A stretch of DNA of 64,000 nt, taken from assembly GCA_028671895.1 (NCBI GenBank), contig CM053810.1, forward strand, positions 58,529,501 to 58,593,500. Reading direction: 5' to 3'. The translations under genes were made by a program, and so were the position numbers. This DNA comes from Oenanthe sinensis (lineage: Eukaryota > Streptophyta > Magnoliopsida > Apiales > Apiaceae). The notes beneath the pieces are model-generated. The model ran no database searches. It was not told the DNA's origin and saw only the letters and a list, made by a program, of their open reading frames with translations. Shown here piece by piece: positions 1 through 14,900 of this stretch. Positions within the stretch are counted from its first letter, which is position 1, and the number at the start of each line of letters is the position of its first letter.

Positions 1-2
1 TT

Positions 3-223
3 GTGTGCTAGTATTTGCTTCTGTCTACATCTATATGCATTTTTCTCTTCTGCATGATCACATGCCAACTAAATTTCTTATATAAACGGAGCTCTAGAAC
101 TTTGTTTCCTCTTATAAGTTACTTGTAAGTTCAAAAATGTCGTGTGCTAGTATTTGCTTCTGTCTACATCTATATGCATATTTCTCTTCTTCATGATCAC
201 ATGCCAACTAAATTTCTTATAGA
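3..223. repeat. Direct duplication of about 82 bp, spaced 139 bp
   Basis: Positions 3-84 and 142-223 are nearly the same sequence (both begin GTGTGCTAGTATTTGC and include ATGATCACATGCCAAC), differing at only a few bases. The array may continue beyond the left edge. No function is apparent. Confidence 0.85.
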
Positions 224-984
224 TATCTTTAATATTCAGAGACATCAGACATACCTACAATCTGTTTTAACAAAATCGATTATTCTAGGTTTCAGCACCA
301 CACAATGAGCAGCCTTTGGTCAGTAAAACACATCAGCACATCTAATTGCAGCCCTCCGCTGAATTTCTCTTAGCATGCATTAACCATATTAATCAGGTGT
401 AAGTGTGTAACAGAATCATATTAAAGGTTAATAGCTTAATAGCAACAAGGTTAAAATTATAGATATTAAAGGTGAAAAGCTAGCCTTTGCACCTGAATCA
501 TATATTTTTCAATTTATTACTTATCTAGTTATCATGCTCATCCTTGTAGCCGATCATTGCAAAAAAACCCAGGGAGGGCAATGCCTATCACATATATCCA
601 ATCTCAGCTTCAGCTCCTTCAAAGAGGCATGACTTCTGAGCCTCATTTTTCTTCTTGTCTGTCACATTCTTTTCTTTACTGTCCATTTTTGCTTTTAGTC
701 TTATGTATGTAACTAATTAATTTCTACCCAAAAGAAATCTTTGCTGGAAAAATCTTCACAGAAATATGCCTGATTCAGCCCAGTGCAGCTGGCAGTAATA
801 CTAGTGTATATAATATTAGTATTATGAAAACTATATATACCACTTGCGTACAAAATCAATACTCTTTGAGTTATATTGGTAAATCTACTGCACCTTTCAA
901 GTCAAAAATAAAACAAAATAGAATGGTTACCGCCAAACTGAATATCTACTGTATACTTGAGAATAAATAACTTATTTCTATAAA

Positions 985-1160
985 AAAATACATGTTTACA
1001 TATTTTTCCCTGAAAATAAGTACTTATTTTAAAATTTAAGGTTAGATTTTATTTTCAAAATAAAAAATAAGTACTTATTTCCAAAAAAGGTACACATTTA
1101 CGTACTTTTTCCTAAAAATAAGTTACTTATTTTCAGAAATAAGGAACCCCAAACGGACAT
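985..1160. repeat. Repeated palindromic A/T motif, possible MITE remnant
   Basis: The perfect palindrome AATAAGTACTTATT occurs twice (about 1016 and 1066), and a related unit running from TACAxxTTTAC to AAATAAG is repeated at about 990 and 1091. The stretch ends in CCCAAACGGAC, a terminus similar to that of the clear MITE at 43415-43774. I could not find the matching left terminus, so this is at most a degraded element. Confidence 0.35.
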
Positions 1161-2919
1161 TGTATATAATTTTTTCGAGTTATTTTTTGATAAGGGGCAG
1201 TTTGAAATCAACTGACGTATAGAACCCTATGAACTAGGAAGCCCCTTGAATCGATATGTAAATTACACGAAATAGGTGCAAGTCTAGATCTCAACTACTT
1301 AACTTTTTAACATAAATAAAAGACAAGACGAGTAAACCTTATTTCTCTTGCAAAAAGATTAGCCAAGTAAAGAAGTGATAGCCAACAACATAAATGATAA
1401 ATATATGAAAGTGTTGATAACAACTATTAGTTTATATGAATGATATTAGTAAAACTCAAGAATAAAAAATTGATCCTGGCATTGTAGACAACTAGAAACC
1501 CCACACTCTTGGTAAAAAAGATCGAAGGTTGGATACTCATATATCTGAGACAAATGTGTGTGTGAATATATACATTTTTTGTAATTGAACTTGCTCAAAA
1601 AAAGAATTATAAATCAATTTTACACCTATATGTTCCTAGTCTAACAAAAACACATCCTATATGTTTAATCTCCTGCATTTCTTTTGTGTTTGCTTTATGC
1701 TATTACATCACTCTTTAACAGGCTTTCAAACTTGAATCGGCCAATCAACTCTAAGAAATCATCAACAAAAACAATGCAGATACAAAAGTAAACATTAGCG
1801 TGCTACATATACGAAAGGGCCTTCTAACTATCGATGGGAGATCCACATCTTCCAAATCCATATCTCATCTCTCAAATAGTCGAATACGCATGTAAGCACA
1901 TTATATATGTGTATCCAGTATCCCACATAATAAACAATACATGGGGGTGTTTTACCTTTCATCACACTTGCAATTCTTACATGCGTATTTCATAATATGC
2001 ATACTTCGATCAAGTACTAAAATGCTCATCAATTGTTCAAACTTTGAAATGGGGAATTTAGGGCATTTTTCGTATATTAACCTATCCAATATTATTAGTT
2101 GTTGCCATTTTCCCTTTTCATTGTGTGCGCAATCAGTTTTATAATCTTGTATCGATGTTTTTGTCATACTAGTACCAATTTATTCCCAATAAAGTAACCC
2201 TACACAATATTAGCACATGAATAACAAAATTTGCAGCAATTAGTAAAAATTAAATAACAGTTTCGTATTTATACCAAATTGAAGCTGACCTTAGCTATGT
2301 CGAATGGATAGCCAACGAAGAAGGCGACACTGATGACTAAACCTGATGCATGTTCAATGTAAACGGAGCTATCTTATATATTTATGTGCAACTTCCAGAA
2401 CTCACATGCAAAGATCAGAGTATCTAATACTAATACTTCGCTCATCAATTCTTCAACTTTCTAATATATATGTCGCTACAAAGTTAGTACAAGAAGTGAA
2501 TGTTTCGGACCATGAAAATTAAATTTTAAAAAATCTCTGACATAATAATCACATAATCTAAATCATCATTACTTTATTTTTAAAATATTTTTAAAAAATA
2601 TACAAATTTATTAATAAAATATAACAGTGGATTGGTAATTTCATTCATTCCTGTTATTTTATATTTTTTTTCATGTAACTCGATTTTTTTTAAAAAAAAT
2701 ACATTAAAATGTTAACCTAATAAATTTTTATTTTAATTTTAATAAATTAAAAATAAAAATTACGAGTATAAGTTTGAAGTCAAGGTTGGTCGATTTGGAC
2801 CCCTTTCGATTCTTTTAAACGCACACTCTGTAAAAGCAAACTCGCACGTCTTTTCCCCCTCCCCTGCTTTAAACCCCTTTTTTTACTAAAAAAACACGCA
2901 CACACACACACACACAAAT

Positions 2920-5900
2920 ATGCGCAGGTTCTTTAGCAGAGGCTCAGGCGAGGACTCTCCGGCGACTCCTTCGCCGGAGCCACCGCCTTACTCACCTTAC
3001 ACTGCCACACCACCAGTCCCGTCAGGTCCTCCGAGACCGATACGACTCGTTTACTGTGACGAGAATGACAAGTTCAAGATGGATCCGGAGGCTGTTGCTG
3101 TGCTTCAGCTTCTAAAGGAGCCTGTTGGTGTTGTTTCGGTTTGCGGTCGGGCTCGACAAGGCAAGAGCTTCATTTTAAATCAGGTTGATTGATTGCCCCT
3201 TTTCGATTACTCGTTTTCGTAATTGTTTTATTTTCAATTTTAGGGTTTAGGAATTTAAATTGCTAAAATTACGGAAATTTAAATTGTAAATATGCACACA
3301 CTGAGACTTGAACGTGTAGGATTATGTTCGAATTACGGTGTGCTTAAGTGTTGGGGTTGGATACTATTTAGTGTGTTTTGCCTAGTACAAGATTATTTAA
3401 GTAGGTTTGATTTTGAAATTATTCTTGGTTTAAGAGTTTTGTTTGTAAATTGTATTGATTAGGTTTTTCAAAAATGATGTGGGGGTGGTATAAACTATAC
3501 AGACATTGTAGCTCTTTTCAAGTTCCTGTTTTTTGTACTACTAATTTTTCTATTGGGAGCAATTCAACTTGTTGAGGGTAAGGCGATAAAGAACAGAAAT
3601 ACGTTCTGATGATGCGATAATAAGATGGGAGTAAGTCTATGTGTAGACTGATTGTTCGAGACACAAATTTATCATTGAAATTATCAAATATTCTGTAATT
3701 CATAATACTCAAAATCTTATTAATATATGGTGATTACATCTCCTTATATGGGAGTAATACCCTAATTTTGATAATAAGGAAGTAATTCTCATTGATTATT
3801 TAGATAACTCTCACCATATATTCTAATGTCTAATAGAAAAGAGAAACACTTAAATTACAAATATACCTTTATCTAAATAGTGATATAAAAAAACCTGGCA
3901 ACTAATTTAATTAATTCGTGTTTCTCATAACCTCAGATGTGTTGACATAATGGTGAGGTAAAAATGAAGGGTCTGAGTAACATCAATTATATCTGCATTA
4001 TTATTTTGGTTTGGTAATATTTTTCGCATGTGAAATTGATCCTCAATATCATATTGTACCCCTCACGAGCACATAATAATGAACACAAAATATATGTATA
4101 TATATACATACATGTTAGTTTGAATCTTTTAATGTTTTCTGATTACCGACCGTGCTCGTGCAATTTCTCTGTTGTAGCTTCTTGGAAGGAGTAGTGGGTT
4201 TCAGGTGGCGTCAACTCACCGACCATGTACAAAGGGCCTTTGGTTGTGGAGTACACCTCTTAGGAGGACTGCTCTTGATGGCACCGTATACAACCTTCTA
4301 CTGCTAGATAGTGAAGGGATTGATGCTTATGATCAAACGGTTAGCTTTAACATTTTTTGTTGTGATTATCATATTATCCTGTTTGTTTGTTTTTCATTTT
4401 CAAGCTTTTGTTATCCTAAAAAATCTATTTGACTGTTAGCAGTTCTCTGTTTACTTTTTTCTGTTGTTTTCAGTTTTCCACATTGTCGTCGCAGCTACTT
4501 AGCTTGATCTTTGTTTCACCCTGTACAATTACTTGCTGATGTTTCCTTTTCTTTTACAATTTTGTTACCTGATTGAGTTTCTTTTCCTTTTCTTGGGTTC
4601 TTTTGCAGGGAACTTACAGCACACAGATATTTTCATTAGCTGTTCTATTATCAAGCATGTTCATATACAACCAGGTTGGAAAAAGTTATGGGCATTTGTA
4701 TATATTTATATGTTAGTAACTTGTATTTCAGTATTTGAGATTCATCTTTTCTTTATGTGCTTATACGAAGCTTATCCTTTCTAGATCGGTGGAATTGATG
4801 AAGCTGCTCTTGATCGTCTCTCCCTCGTCACTGAAATGAGTAAGCGTATACGTGTCAGGGCCTCAGGGGAAAAGAGTACCGCTTCTGAAATTGGCCAGTT
4901 TTCTCCTATCTTTGTCTGGCTTCTTAGGGTAATGCTATATTGATGTTTGTATGTATGTACATTGTATAAGAACACATACACAGAAGCACATCCACCCACC
5001 TTTTGTTTTTAGTTTTTTTGGTTATCTAAATTGGTGGCCCTCATGATTTAATTTGTATTTTCATTAGTGAAATGATCTCTTTTACTATTATTTATTTATT
5101 TACATATACTTGCAGGATTTCTATCTAGACTTGGTGGAGGATAATAGGAGAATAACACCTCGTGACTATCTAGAGATTGCTTTGAGGCCAGTTCAAGGTA
5201 GCAAGAGAGACGTGGCTGCTAAAAATGAGGTTGGTCATTAGGCTATATCATAGGATGAATCATACATGCTTGCGATAATATTTTCATTGTGTAGCGCATG
5301 TAATAATTTTTTTTAGATGTATGTCTTCGTAAGAATAGCAAATCCAGTGTAGTGGAATGTTAAAACTAGTGTTGTGGAAATTGGAAGTACTCTGAAATTA
5401 TATTACTTGGGCTATTTAATGTATCGTGTTGTCAGATACTTGGACACTTGCACAATCCAAAATTTTAAATTTTCTTTTCCTAAATTGTACTTGAAATTAG
5501 TGTTAACTAACTACTTTCAGAAAAGTTAAGCCTTGATGTTAATCAGTGTTAACTAAAATCGGTAAGGAAATTGTTTCTGTTGGAGATTGTTTTTTGAAAT
5601 TCTTATGTTTTAAATATCTCAATGATACCAAATTATATACATATCTATATACAAAATAAAATTCTATTTATTATATCTCATGGCCCGAACTATATACAAT
5701 TATATATATTAAATATAATTCCACTTATTATATCTAGCTTTTAATTATTATCAAACTAACTATTCTAATTAGTTCATTTTCACCTACCTTTTTAACAAAT
5801 TTACATAAAACAGAAAAATACATCATAGTATCATACACATTAACATAAGCTCTCAGAGTCTCAGCCCTACAAAAACTTGATACAAAATAGTTCATATTAG

Positions 5901-8900
5901 ATATTAATAAAAATATATTCATTTAATTCTCGACTACAAGTTATAAAAAATTGGTATTTATTTTAATATATTTGATTAGTTCACTAAGTACTCTTTCCGA
6001 ATAGTCAGTCCTAGATTACTTAAATGTTCACTATGCTGTGACTCAACTGATTAAGGCCGATCCGATTTGTGCAAGCTTGGCTAAAACTTGTGTTATAGCT
6101 AAAGTATGAAACCAGATTTATATAGAACAATAGAGACTAGAGAGTTGTTGCTATTGATGTGGTGATGTAGGACAATATTATGAAACAAGTTAAAAAACAG
6201 GGACAACTTATATCCTTAAAAAGTCGGAAGAACTATAAATAAATCCTTAGAACTTAGATACCTAACTAATTACAATTAATTTATCCTTAGTAATATAATA
6301 TAATATAGGCAAATTAATCGCTCAGTTACTTAGTCTGCATCACCATTCCAAGAAAAAATTGGAGTCCAAGTTCAACAACAAAAACAAGCTTAATGATAAA
6401 TTATTCTTTATTGCATCATAAACCACTTTCTGGTGCCAAAATTTAGCACCGGGTAATAGGTATAGCTATATTAGAATTACCATGGATTTGCTTTAACTGT
6501 TGGGAATATAATAACTCTCAACCTTTTCTACAAAAATTTTGCAGTGTTGCTTAATTTTTACGTTTACTTGAGCTTTTTGTTTTTCATGATACTTTTAATT
6601 TTTAACATAATGATTAATTAGATCAGAGAATCCATTCGAGCTCTTTTTCCAGACAGAGAATGTTTCACCCTTGTACGACCTTCGAACAATGAGAATGATC
6701 TCCAGAAACTTGATCAACTTCCTGTAAGTCTCTGCCCGTTGTTCTAAATCATTATCTCTTTTTTGGTTGGTATCATTGAATGCAAATGTTTAACCTTTAT
6801 GATATTTGCTTCTAACATGCAGTTGAACAAATTGAGGCCAGAATTTCGATCTGGTTTGGACGTGTTTACTACGTTCATTTTTGAGAGAGCTAGGCCTAAA
6901 CAAATGGGAGGTACAGTAATGACAGGACCTATTTTTGCCCGCATCACCCAGTCCTACCTAGATGCACTTAACAAAGGTGTGGTGCCAACAATAACATCCT
7001 CATGGCAGGTTTGGCTTGTTTCTGGGCTTCACAATTTTTTATGTTTAATTTGTTTTTGATATAATATACTTTGTTAATACAAGTTGCTTCTTCTGATATA
7101 TGCTGTTGTTGAATTGATAGTATATATGATGTACAACATGTCTAGTGTGAGTACAACACATAATTTAATTTTTTTTAAAACTACAACTTTAATTATTCAA
7201 GTAGAATGTTAACAATTAAGTAACAGGGGGTTACCATGTTTTTTGTTGATGTACATACACAAATACATAAATAAATATATATATATATACACACACACAT
7301 AAATACATATACACACACTTGTGTGTGTGCATGTGTGTATTAGTTGATTACTACTGAAAGCAATACCTGTGACTGGTGGTTACATACAACTCGTTATCAG
7401 GCTAAATTCCTTGAGGTAATTGGATTTTAGTTGTAGAATATTGAACCCTTTTTTGGTTGTAGGAGTAGGACTGTCGTTAAATGACGTAGTCTGTTTTTGT
7501 TGCAAACTCCAGCGGTTATATATAAAATATTAAAAAAACAAGTTTAGCAATGCAATATTAAAAACTAATGTATGGAGTCTAAGATGTGAGTTTATGCCTT
7601 CAATTTCATTAGTGCGTGAAAAATCCTTCATAGCTGTCTGGTATTTTTTTTTTGATTTGGAGAACTACATCCAAAATTGAATTGTATCCAGATACAATAA
7701 TCCTCAAAGAGTTTCATTCATCCAAAAAAGCTCATTATCTAACCGAAAGACATGCATAAGATATCTCTGGACGCTTAGACAATAAAATCTTATTGTCTGA
7801 AAAGTAGAATACATAAGATATTCTACAAATTTATACATGAAAAACAAGAGAAGTAAAGAAATACACAAGTCTCAATAATATGGTCAACCATTTACTAAAA
7901 AAAGATAAAATAAATTTATATGATGGAAATAACATAAATTAAAGTGAAGAAAGAATTAAAATTCAACCAAAGGGATCCCTTTGGTTGGACAAGTCAAATA
8001 ACACACTATGATGCGGAACAAGGAATTAATAAATTATTTTGTATATATTATACTATTTATTTAGGAATAAGATTAATTTTAATTGATTAGTTATATTATT
8101 AGGAACATTCTAGAGTATAGTAGTAGAATAATAAAAAGATTTGTTTAATTAGGAAGTAGTAATCAATTAGGATTTGTTTCCTATTTTTTAGGATCTTACT
8201 TGTTCACCAAGTTTTAGGATTCTATATAAACAATTGTAAGCTTCATTATTAAGGAGAGTTGAATATTATGAAGTAAATCTGCGGATTTCATGTGTTTCTT
8301 GCTGATTCTCTGCGGAGATAGGCCTTTATCCCCTTGTTTTACCCCTTCCCAACCCCTGTCCTACATCAAGTAGTATCAAGAGCCACTGTTCCTCTGCCCA
8401 AACACCATAAACCCTTACCAGCCAACAACCACCAGCCTCCATCGACCACCAGCAGTCCTGAACAGCCACAAACAGCCACCAGAGGCTGTTTACCGTAAAC
8501 AGCCGCCAGAAGCCACTGTACCCACTTTACAGAATAGTTTGAGGGCTTCCAAAACCCTATAATTATTCAAAACAGCCTCAACAATTTGTCAAAATCTGAA
8601 AATCATGTCTTATTTAGATCCGCAAGTACTATATGTTCAAGTTTCACAACTTGATGGATTACTTCATAGGATTGAAGGCATCCTTGAACAATCATATCCA
8701 CGTGATTCTGACTACTGGGCAGCCGAAGAACTAAGGATCGAACGTGAACAATTGTATGACTAGTACGAAGAATCTATGAGGAATCAAACGAAGCTCTTTG
8801 AAGAATTATGCATCAAGTTGACAAAGCCTAAAAAACCTTGTATTGTGGAGCAATTGAATGCAACAACTTCAAGTATTATTATAGACGAGAACACTTTTGG

Positions 8901-11900
8901 CGATTATTCAGATGTGCAAGATGTACAAGTTAATGATGAAGAACTTGTTCGTCATCAAATTAATGTTCCAATACACGAGATTGATGTTGATGATGTGAAG
9001 ACCATAAACAAGGATATCAATGATAAGTCACTCCTTGAAGATTTCAAAGAGAGTTTTCGGACAACTCATATTGACTTTATTATTCCTCATTGCTTTTACG
9101 AAGTCAAACATGTAAATGATATTTCTGAATGGCTTCCAAAGGCTCCTGATCAACACGTATGGAGTCCTGATCAACACGTATCCACGTATGGAGTCCTGTT
9201 CGAGAATTGTGGATTCTTCTTCACTATAAAACTCGTGGTCGAGTTTTTTTTGAAGGAGAGGAGAATGATGCGGAACAAGGAATTAATAAATTATTTTGTA
9301 TATATTATACTATTTATTTAGGAATAAGATTAATTTTAATTGATTAGTTATTTTAGTTATATTATTAGGAACATTCTAGATTATAGTAGTAGAATAATAA
9401 AAAGATTTGTTTAATTAGGAAGTAGTAATCAATTAGGATTTGTTTCCTATTTTTTAGAATCTTACTTGTTCACCAAATTTTAGGATTCTATATAAACAAT
9501 CGTAAGCTTCATTATCGAGGGGAGTTGAATATTATGAAGTAAATCTGTGGATTTCATGTGTTTCTTGCTGATTCTCTGCGGAGATAGGCCTTTATCCCCT
9601 TGTTTTACCCCTTCCTAACCCCTGTCCTACATCACACTACTAGGTGTGTCGGAATTAATATACATATTTAACGAAATTTTGAATTTTAAAAAATCTATAT
9701 GAAATAGACAAGCCATCAAAATGGCACTTGATTGCCTCTTAAAATGCCAAAATATATGTCATCAATCATGACCACCCATAAATGGTACAAAATAGACTAT
9801 ATCTCTATCCCATAAAATTGAGAAATAAATATTACAATTAAAGTTATTAAAATAAAACTTCTAATTTAAAAAAGTAACTGAAGTCATTAATATTGTCAAT
9901 CAAATACAATAAATAAGATTTATTGTATTCAAAATAAAGTAACCCCAACCATATAAATACTTGTTAGATTTAAGAATAACTAAATTTATATTAGAAATAG
10001 ACTAAAATAATTAACCTAATTTTAAGAAAATAAAATATTAAACTAGACATACCTCCAAATCCGTAATGTCAACATATGCAAGCTGCGTGTATAATAAAAT
10101 CAAATAGCAATAAGATACTAATATATACTAATGGTCAAAAACCAAAACTAGTGTAATTTAAACTATGCAAGAGACTAGGTGCAATTTAAAAGAATAAACC
10201 AATTATCAAAGATGAAAAGAAAAACAATAAATTAAAAACCCAAAATCACTATCCCTAAAGCCTATATTTCAAAATATAATAAGCAACACAATAATGATAT
10301 CAATTAACATTTAATAATGCACTAATCACGAAATCAAAATAACGTAACCGAAAACATTAATTATACAATAATCACGAAATCAAGCAATCAAAATCCCAAA
10401 AACAATATCCCATAAAATTTTTATCTCCACCTATGGATCAAAACACACACTACAACACACACACTCAAGAAACCCCAAGAACATTCAAGAACACCAACAC
10501 ACATACATCTGCGCGCACATACACACTCACCCATACCTACATACCTTTATGTCAATTTTTTCTCCAGCACCCAAACCCACACCAGACCACACACTCTGCA
10601 GATAAATACACACACTGCAAACACACACACTCCAATATCCATCCACAAAGATTAAAGACTAAAGTTAACTAATTTATGCATATGAATTCAAGACTTTGTA
10701 TAACGAACTGTTCATAAAACTATATGTAAAGCATTGCAAACAATCCATCAATAATATATGCGGCACATGGGTCAAAACCTAGAGAACGAAATATATGGAT
10801 TTTTAAAACAAAGACATGGATCGGGAAGTATATAAAAAAATGAAATATATATATTAAACCACACCAATATAGATTAATATATTCATAGACAAGAAGCAAG
10901 ATATTAAAATACATAAACGCTGAATAGACTCACAAAGAGCATGAGAACATGGCAGGCATCAAAATTGTGTGTGACAAATCCGAAACAAAACATATAAAAT
11001 TATTAACCTAATCAAAGAAAAATGATGGATACTAAATGATCAAACCGGCGTGAATGACGTATTCTGGTCAGCAAACAAACTGATGGTTTAGCCTTGGGCT
11101 TGCTTGAATCTATAGGCTATTCCGATTTATTAACCTCAAAGCCTGAATTGAATTAGTCTTGTCATATGCTTCTTCATGAAAGTTTCCATCACCATTGATT
11201 TCGAAGCAGGAAGCTTCTAGGTTCAGTTGGTTATTCACCAATCAGCCTAGCTGTCTGGTATTTAATTGTTTTTATCTGATACTTTTACCATGCCAGTGTT
11301 TGTAGATAATTATATGGCTCAATTAAAACCATCAAAAAAGAATATCATGACTTAAATCAGCAGTGTAAACCTGCTTGACCACTAAACCAATTGTAGAACT
11401 TGGGTGGTATACGTGATTATAGAACCACGGTTCTCAATCTACCACTTGGCACAGATTTCTGAACAATGATGAAAGTGTTATTAACAATTAGAATGGTATG
11501 GCTCTGTCTGTTTTGTTTGAGACATGATGAAGTGAATGGGAATGCATCATGCACATGGTTTTGAGGAGATCTTTTTGCCTTATATTTACTTGTTTTTTCA
11601 TTCAACTATTCAAGTCTGTCTTTCTCCATATCCTTATTTTGGGTTCAGGAGCCAAAAAAATATATGCTACAATAGAGTAGGACGCGACAATTTAGTCAAA
11701 ACATCTTTCACAATTTCTTTTGTTATATACAAGATGACTGTGAAATTCCGACACTGCTAGTAGGTCGTGGTCTCTCCAAAAATCCATGTTTAAACTTTAT
11801 AAGTTCTGCAGAGTGTAGAGGAAGCAGAGTGTCAGAGAGCATATGATATAGCTGCTGAAGTATATATGTCAACTTTTGACCGCTCAAAGCCTCCCGAGGA

Positions 11901-14900
11901 AGTGAGCTCTTGATTTTCTTTTCATTAATTCTCAGGTAGTGTACAAAATACTGTATTTAATATCTAAATGGCTATAGGCTTCATTGAGAGAAGCACATGA
12001 AGAGGCAGTCCAAAAATCAATGGCTGCATTTGATGCAACTGCTGTAGGGTCAGGTTCTACCAGGCAGAAACATGAACTCCGTCTCAAGCACTTCTTAAGG
12101 AAGGCGTTCGAGGTAAAAAATGCTCCTAAAGCTTCTCAGTACTCTAGACTCAATATTTTTTGGAAAATGCTAAAAAAATACAAATTCTTTCTGTTTCACT
12201 TGGTTCATTAGCTCTGAATAATCTTTGGCAAACTTTGTGAATTAAGAGGTCTGGATTACCTTTTAGATCTAGAGTCCACATTTTTTATTTATCCTCACAT
12301 CTACAATATATAACCTCAATAAATGATACTTTATATATTAATAAATATTTTTTTACAGTCCCCACATGCATTGTAGGATAAATTAATAACCCTGGAACCC
12401 CCTACTTGTGATTGATTGGCTACAACACTAAACTCACAGATGTGGTGTAGCCCTGATGCATGACATTAATGATGGTTACTACTGATGCAGGATTACAAAA
12501 AGGATGTTTTGCGGGAGGCATCATTACAATGTTCAAATGCAATACAGAGCATGGAAAAAGATCTGAGAACGGCTTGTAATGCTCCCGATGCCAGAGTAGA
12601 TAATGTCATTAAGGTAGTAATTATTTCTAGATCCACCTTGGATTTTAGGTTATTTTTTAAAACATTTTTTTACAAAGTTATGACTTAAATATCACTTATG
12701 TCTCTGTTACGTTTCCTTTTTCCCCCCCTCCTCATTTTGATATGTTTCTCATCTTATTAGACTCTACATATATACATTCCACATAACCTGAAAAACCTCT
12801 GCGTAAGGATACCGAAACCATTTACCCCAAAATAGATGTCTAAAATGCATTGTGCATGTTCATTTAAATCATAATATGTGTTTCTTATTAGTATATTATT
12901 AATTTCCCGTTAAAATTTTCTGACAGGTCCTAGATGGCCTTTTATCTAAATACGAAGCCTCCTCTCATGGTCCAGAAAAATGGCGGAAGTGGACTGTTTT
13001 CTTGCAGCAAAGGTTTGGATTTGTTTTCTGTTTCTCATTAAGGATTTCACTAGGGGCTCAACCTAAGCTTTCCGGATTTAGCTATATAAAATGTGTGTGT
13101 GTAGTTGTGCTCTGGGGAGAACCTAAGAACTACAAAAGACCAGCAGAATCATCATGATTATCAGTATTTATTTAAACATAACAAATCAAATACTGAGATC
13201 ACAATTTACAGATATAAATTAAATCAAATCAGTTTTCACAATGGTACCCAGAGAACAGTACACAAGCAGGACTTGGGAAATAGCAACTCCTTTTTGTAAT
13301 TTTTTTTGCAAACCCTAGATCTATTAACAATTTAGAATTTGATGGGGAAAGCCCTTGTACAAAGCTGCAGAATAAGAATTAACTAATAAAAAGATAATTT
13401 TTTGGTGAATTAACCGCATAATTCCACTAAACTCTAAGGTGACTCAAGCATAGAAGAACCTCCACCCGCAAGATTTATCAACCGCACTTGGCAGAAGAAG
13501 ATTTATCAACTGTAAAGTAAAGGAATTTGTATCTGTCGCAACCCCTAACAAGTGAAAACATCTCAATTTAAAATAAAAGATTACATCTCTTTGTATTGGA
13601 GTAAAACCTTAAAACTTAAAATCCTAACAAGGTTTGATGCACAACTAGTTCTCTAATATTTGTATTCTCTCTTTTGTTTTTCCTAATATGCTTTAATCAA
13701 TTTTTTTACCCTCTTTAGTTTGGAAGGTCCAGTTTCTGACCTTATCAAGAAGCAAATGAATCAAATTGGATCTGAGAAGAGTTCCATTATGTTAAAATGC
13801 TGCTCAATTGAAGATAAGATGGGATTACTTAACAAGCAACTAGAAGCTAGTGAAAAGTATAAATCTGAATACTTAAAACGGTATGAGGATGCTATAAATG
13901 ACAAGAAGAAGATCTCAGAAGACTATATGAATCGTATATCCAATCTGCAGAGCAAATGTAGCTCATTGGAAGAGAGATGTTCTAGCTTATCCAAGGCCGT
14001 TGATACAGTTAGACATGAAGGAATGGAGTGGAAAAGAAAGTATGAAAACCTTTTATCAAAGCAGAAAGCAGAGGAAGACCAGGTCAGTTCTGAACTTGCG
14101 ATTCTTAGGTCCAGGAGCAGTGCTGCTGACGTAAGGTTGGCTGCTGCTCAGGAACAAAGTAAATCTGCTCAAGACGAGGCAGGAGAGTGGAAGAGGAAGT
14201 ACGACATTGCTGTTAGAGAAGCGAAAAATGCTCTAGAGAAGGCAGCAGCTGTACAAGAAAGGTCAAACAAACAAACACAACTGAGGGAAGATGCTCTAAG
14301 AGATGAATTTTCTGTTGTACTTGCTGACAAGGTGAATTTTTCTTTCTTTCAATTATACAGATCCGTACTTTCTATAAACATAGCAAGTACTGAAGTGTTC
14401 TGTTATTGTTGTCTATCAATGAAACTGCAGGAAGTGGAACTGAAAGATAAGACAGCTAAGATTGAACATGCTGAACAGAGACTGACAACTCTAAGTTTGG
14501 AGTTGAAGGTAATTTTTGTCTCCTCTCGTTTAAAACATAAGCCATAAATTTATGTTACTGTATGTTTTTGTTATTAGGAACAGTTTTAATTCTGTTTTTC
14601 CCTTGGTATTAACTCTTTGATTTTGAGTAGAAATGATAAGTCTTTGTGCTTTGATAATTATTGGGTCATGAACCGTGAAAAACATGTCTCAAATGCTGGC
14701 CCATAAATTGTAGTATCATGTTAGTTACACAGCAAATCAAGTTAATTTGTAGACGTGGTTCGCTATCTATATATAGATCGTGTACTCTTGAATTAGATTA
14801 TACAACTATAACTTCAGTTTCAAATTTTGATTTTGTTTAGAAAATTATACCCCAACCTTAACTATAGATGATATCAAGTTTAACAAGTAGCTGCAGTACT

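Larger units (their letters stand above)
1..2919. other. Intergenic DNA upstream of the GBPL gene, no gene seen
   Basis: About 2.9 kb of AT-rich sequence with no open frame that resembles a protein. It holds a short direct duplication near the left edge and a pair of palindromic A/T repeats near 1.0-1.14 kb, listed separately. The last 100 bases before the GBPL start codon become pyrimidine-rich and end in an (AC)n run at about 2897-2917, which looks like a 5' leader. I could not place a convincing TATA box. Confidence 0.6.
8009..9634 (+). mobile_element. Non-autonomous LTR retrotransposon (TRIM/LARD-like) in GBPL intron 7
   Basis: A complete small element of 1626 bp. The LTRs are 8009-8368 (360 bp) and 9266-9634 (369 bp), both starting TGATGCGG and ending CTACATCA. 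The flanks carry the perfect 5-bp target duplication CACTA (8004-8008 and 9635-9639). The primer-binding site at about 8371-8384 (TAGTATCAAGAGCC) resembles the tRNA-Met type TGGTATCAGAGC; a polypurine tract GGAGAGGAGAA precedes the right LTR. By eye the LTRs differ at about 9 bases plus one 9-bp insertion (near 9345), suggesting a fairly recent insertion. The 0.9-kb interior encodes no reverse transcriptase, integrase or protease; one frame is open from 8605 to about 9319 apart from a TAG at 8761. It lies in the same orientation as the host gene. Confidence 0.92.

Noticed and set aside
10433..10672. 79-codon open frame rich in Thr and His
   Set aside because: Low-complexity CA repeat in an intron.
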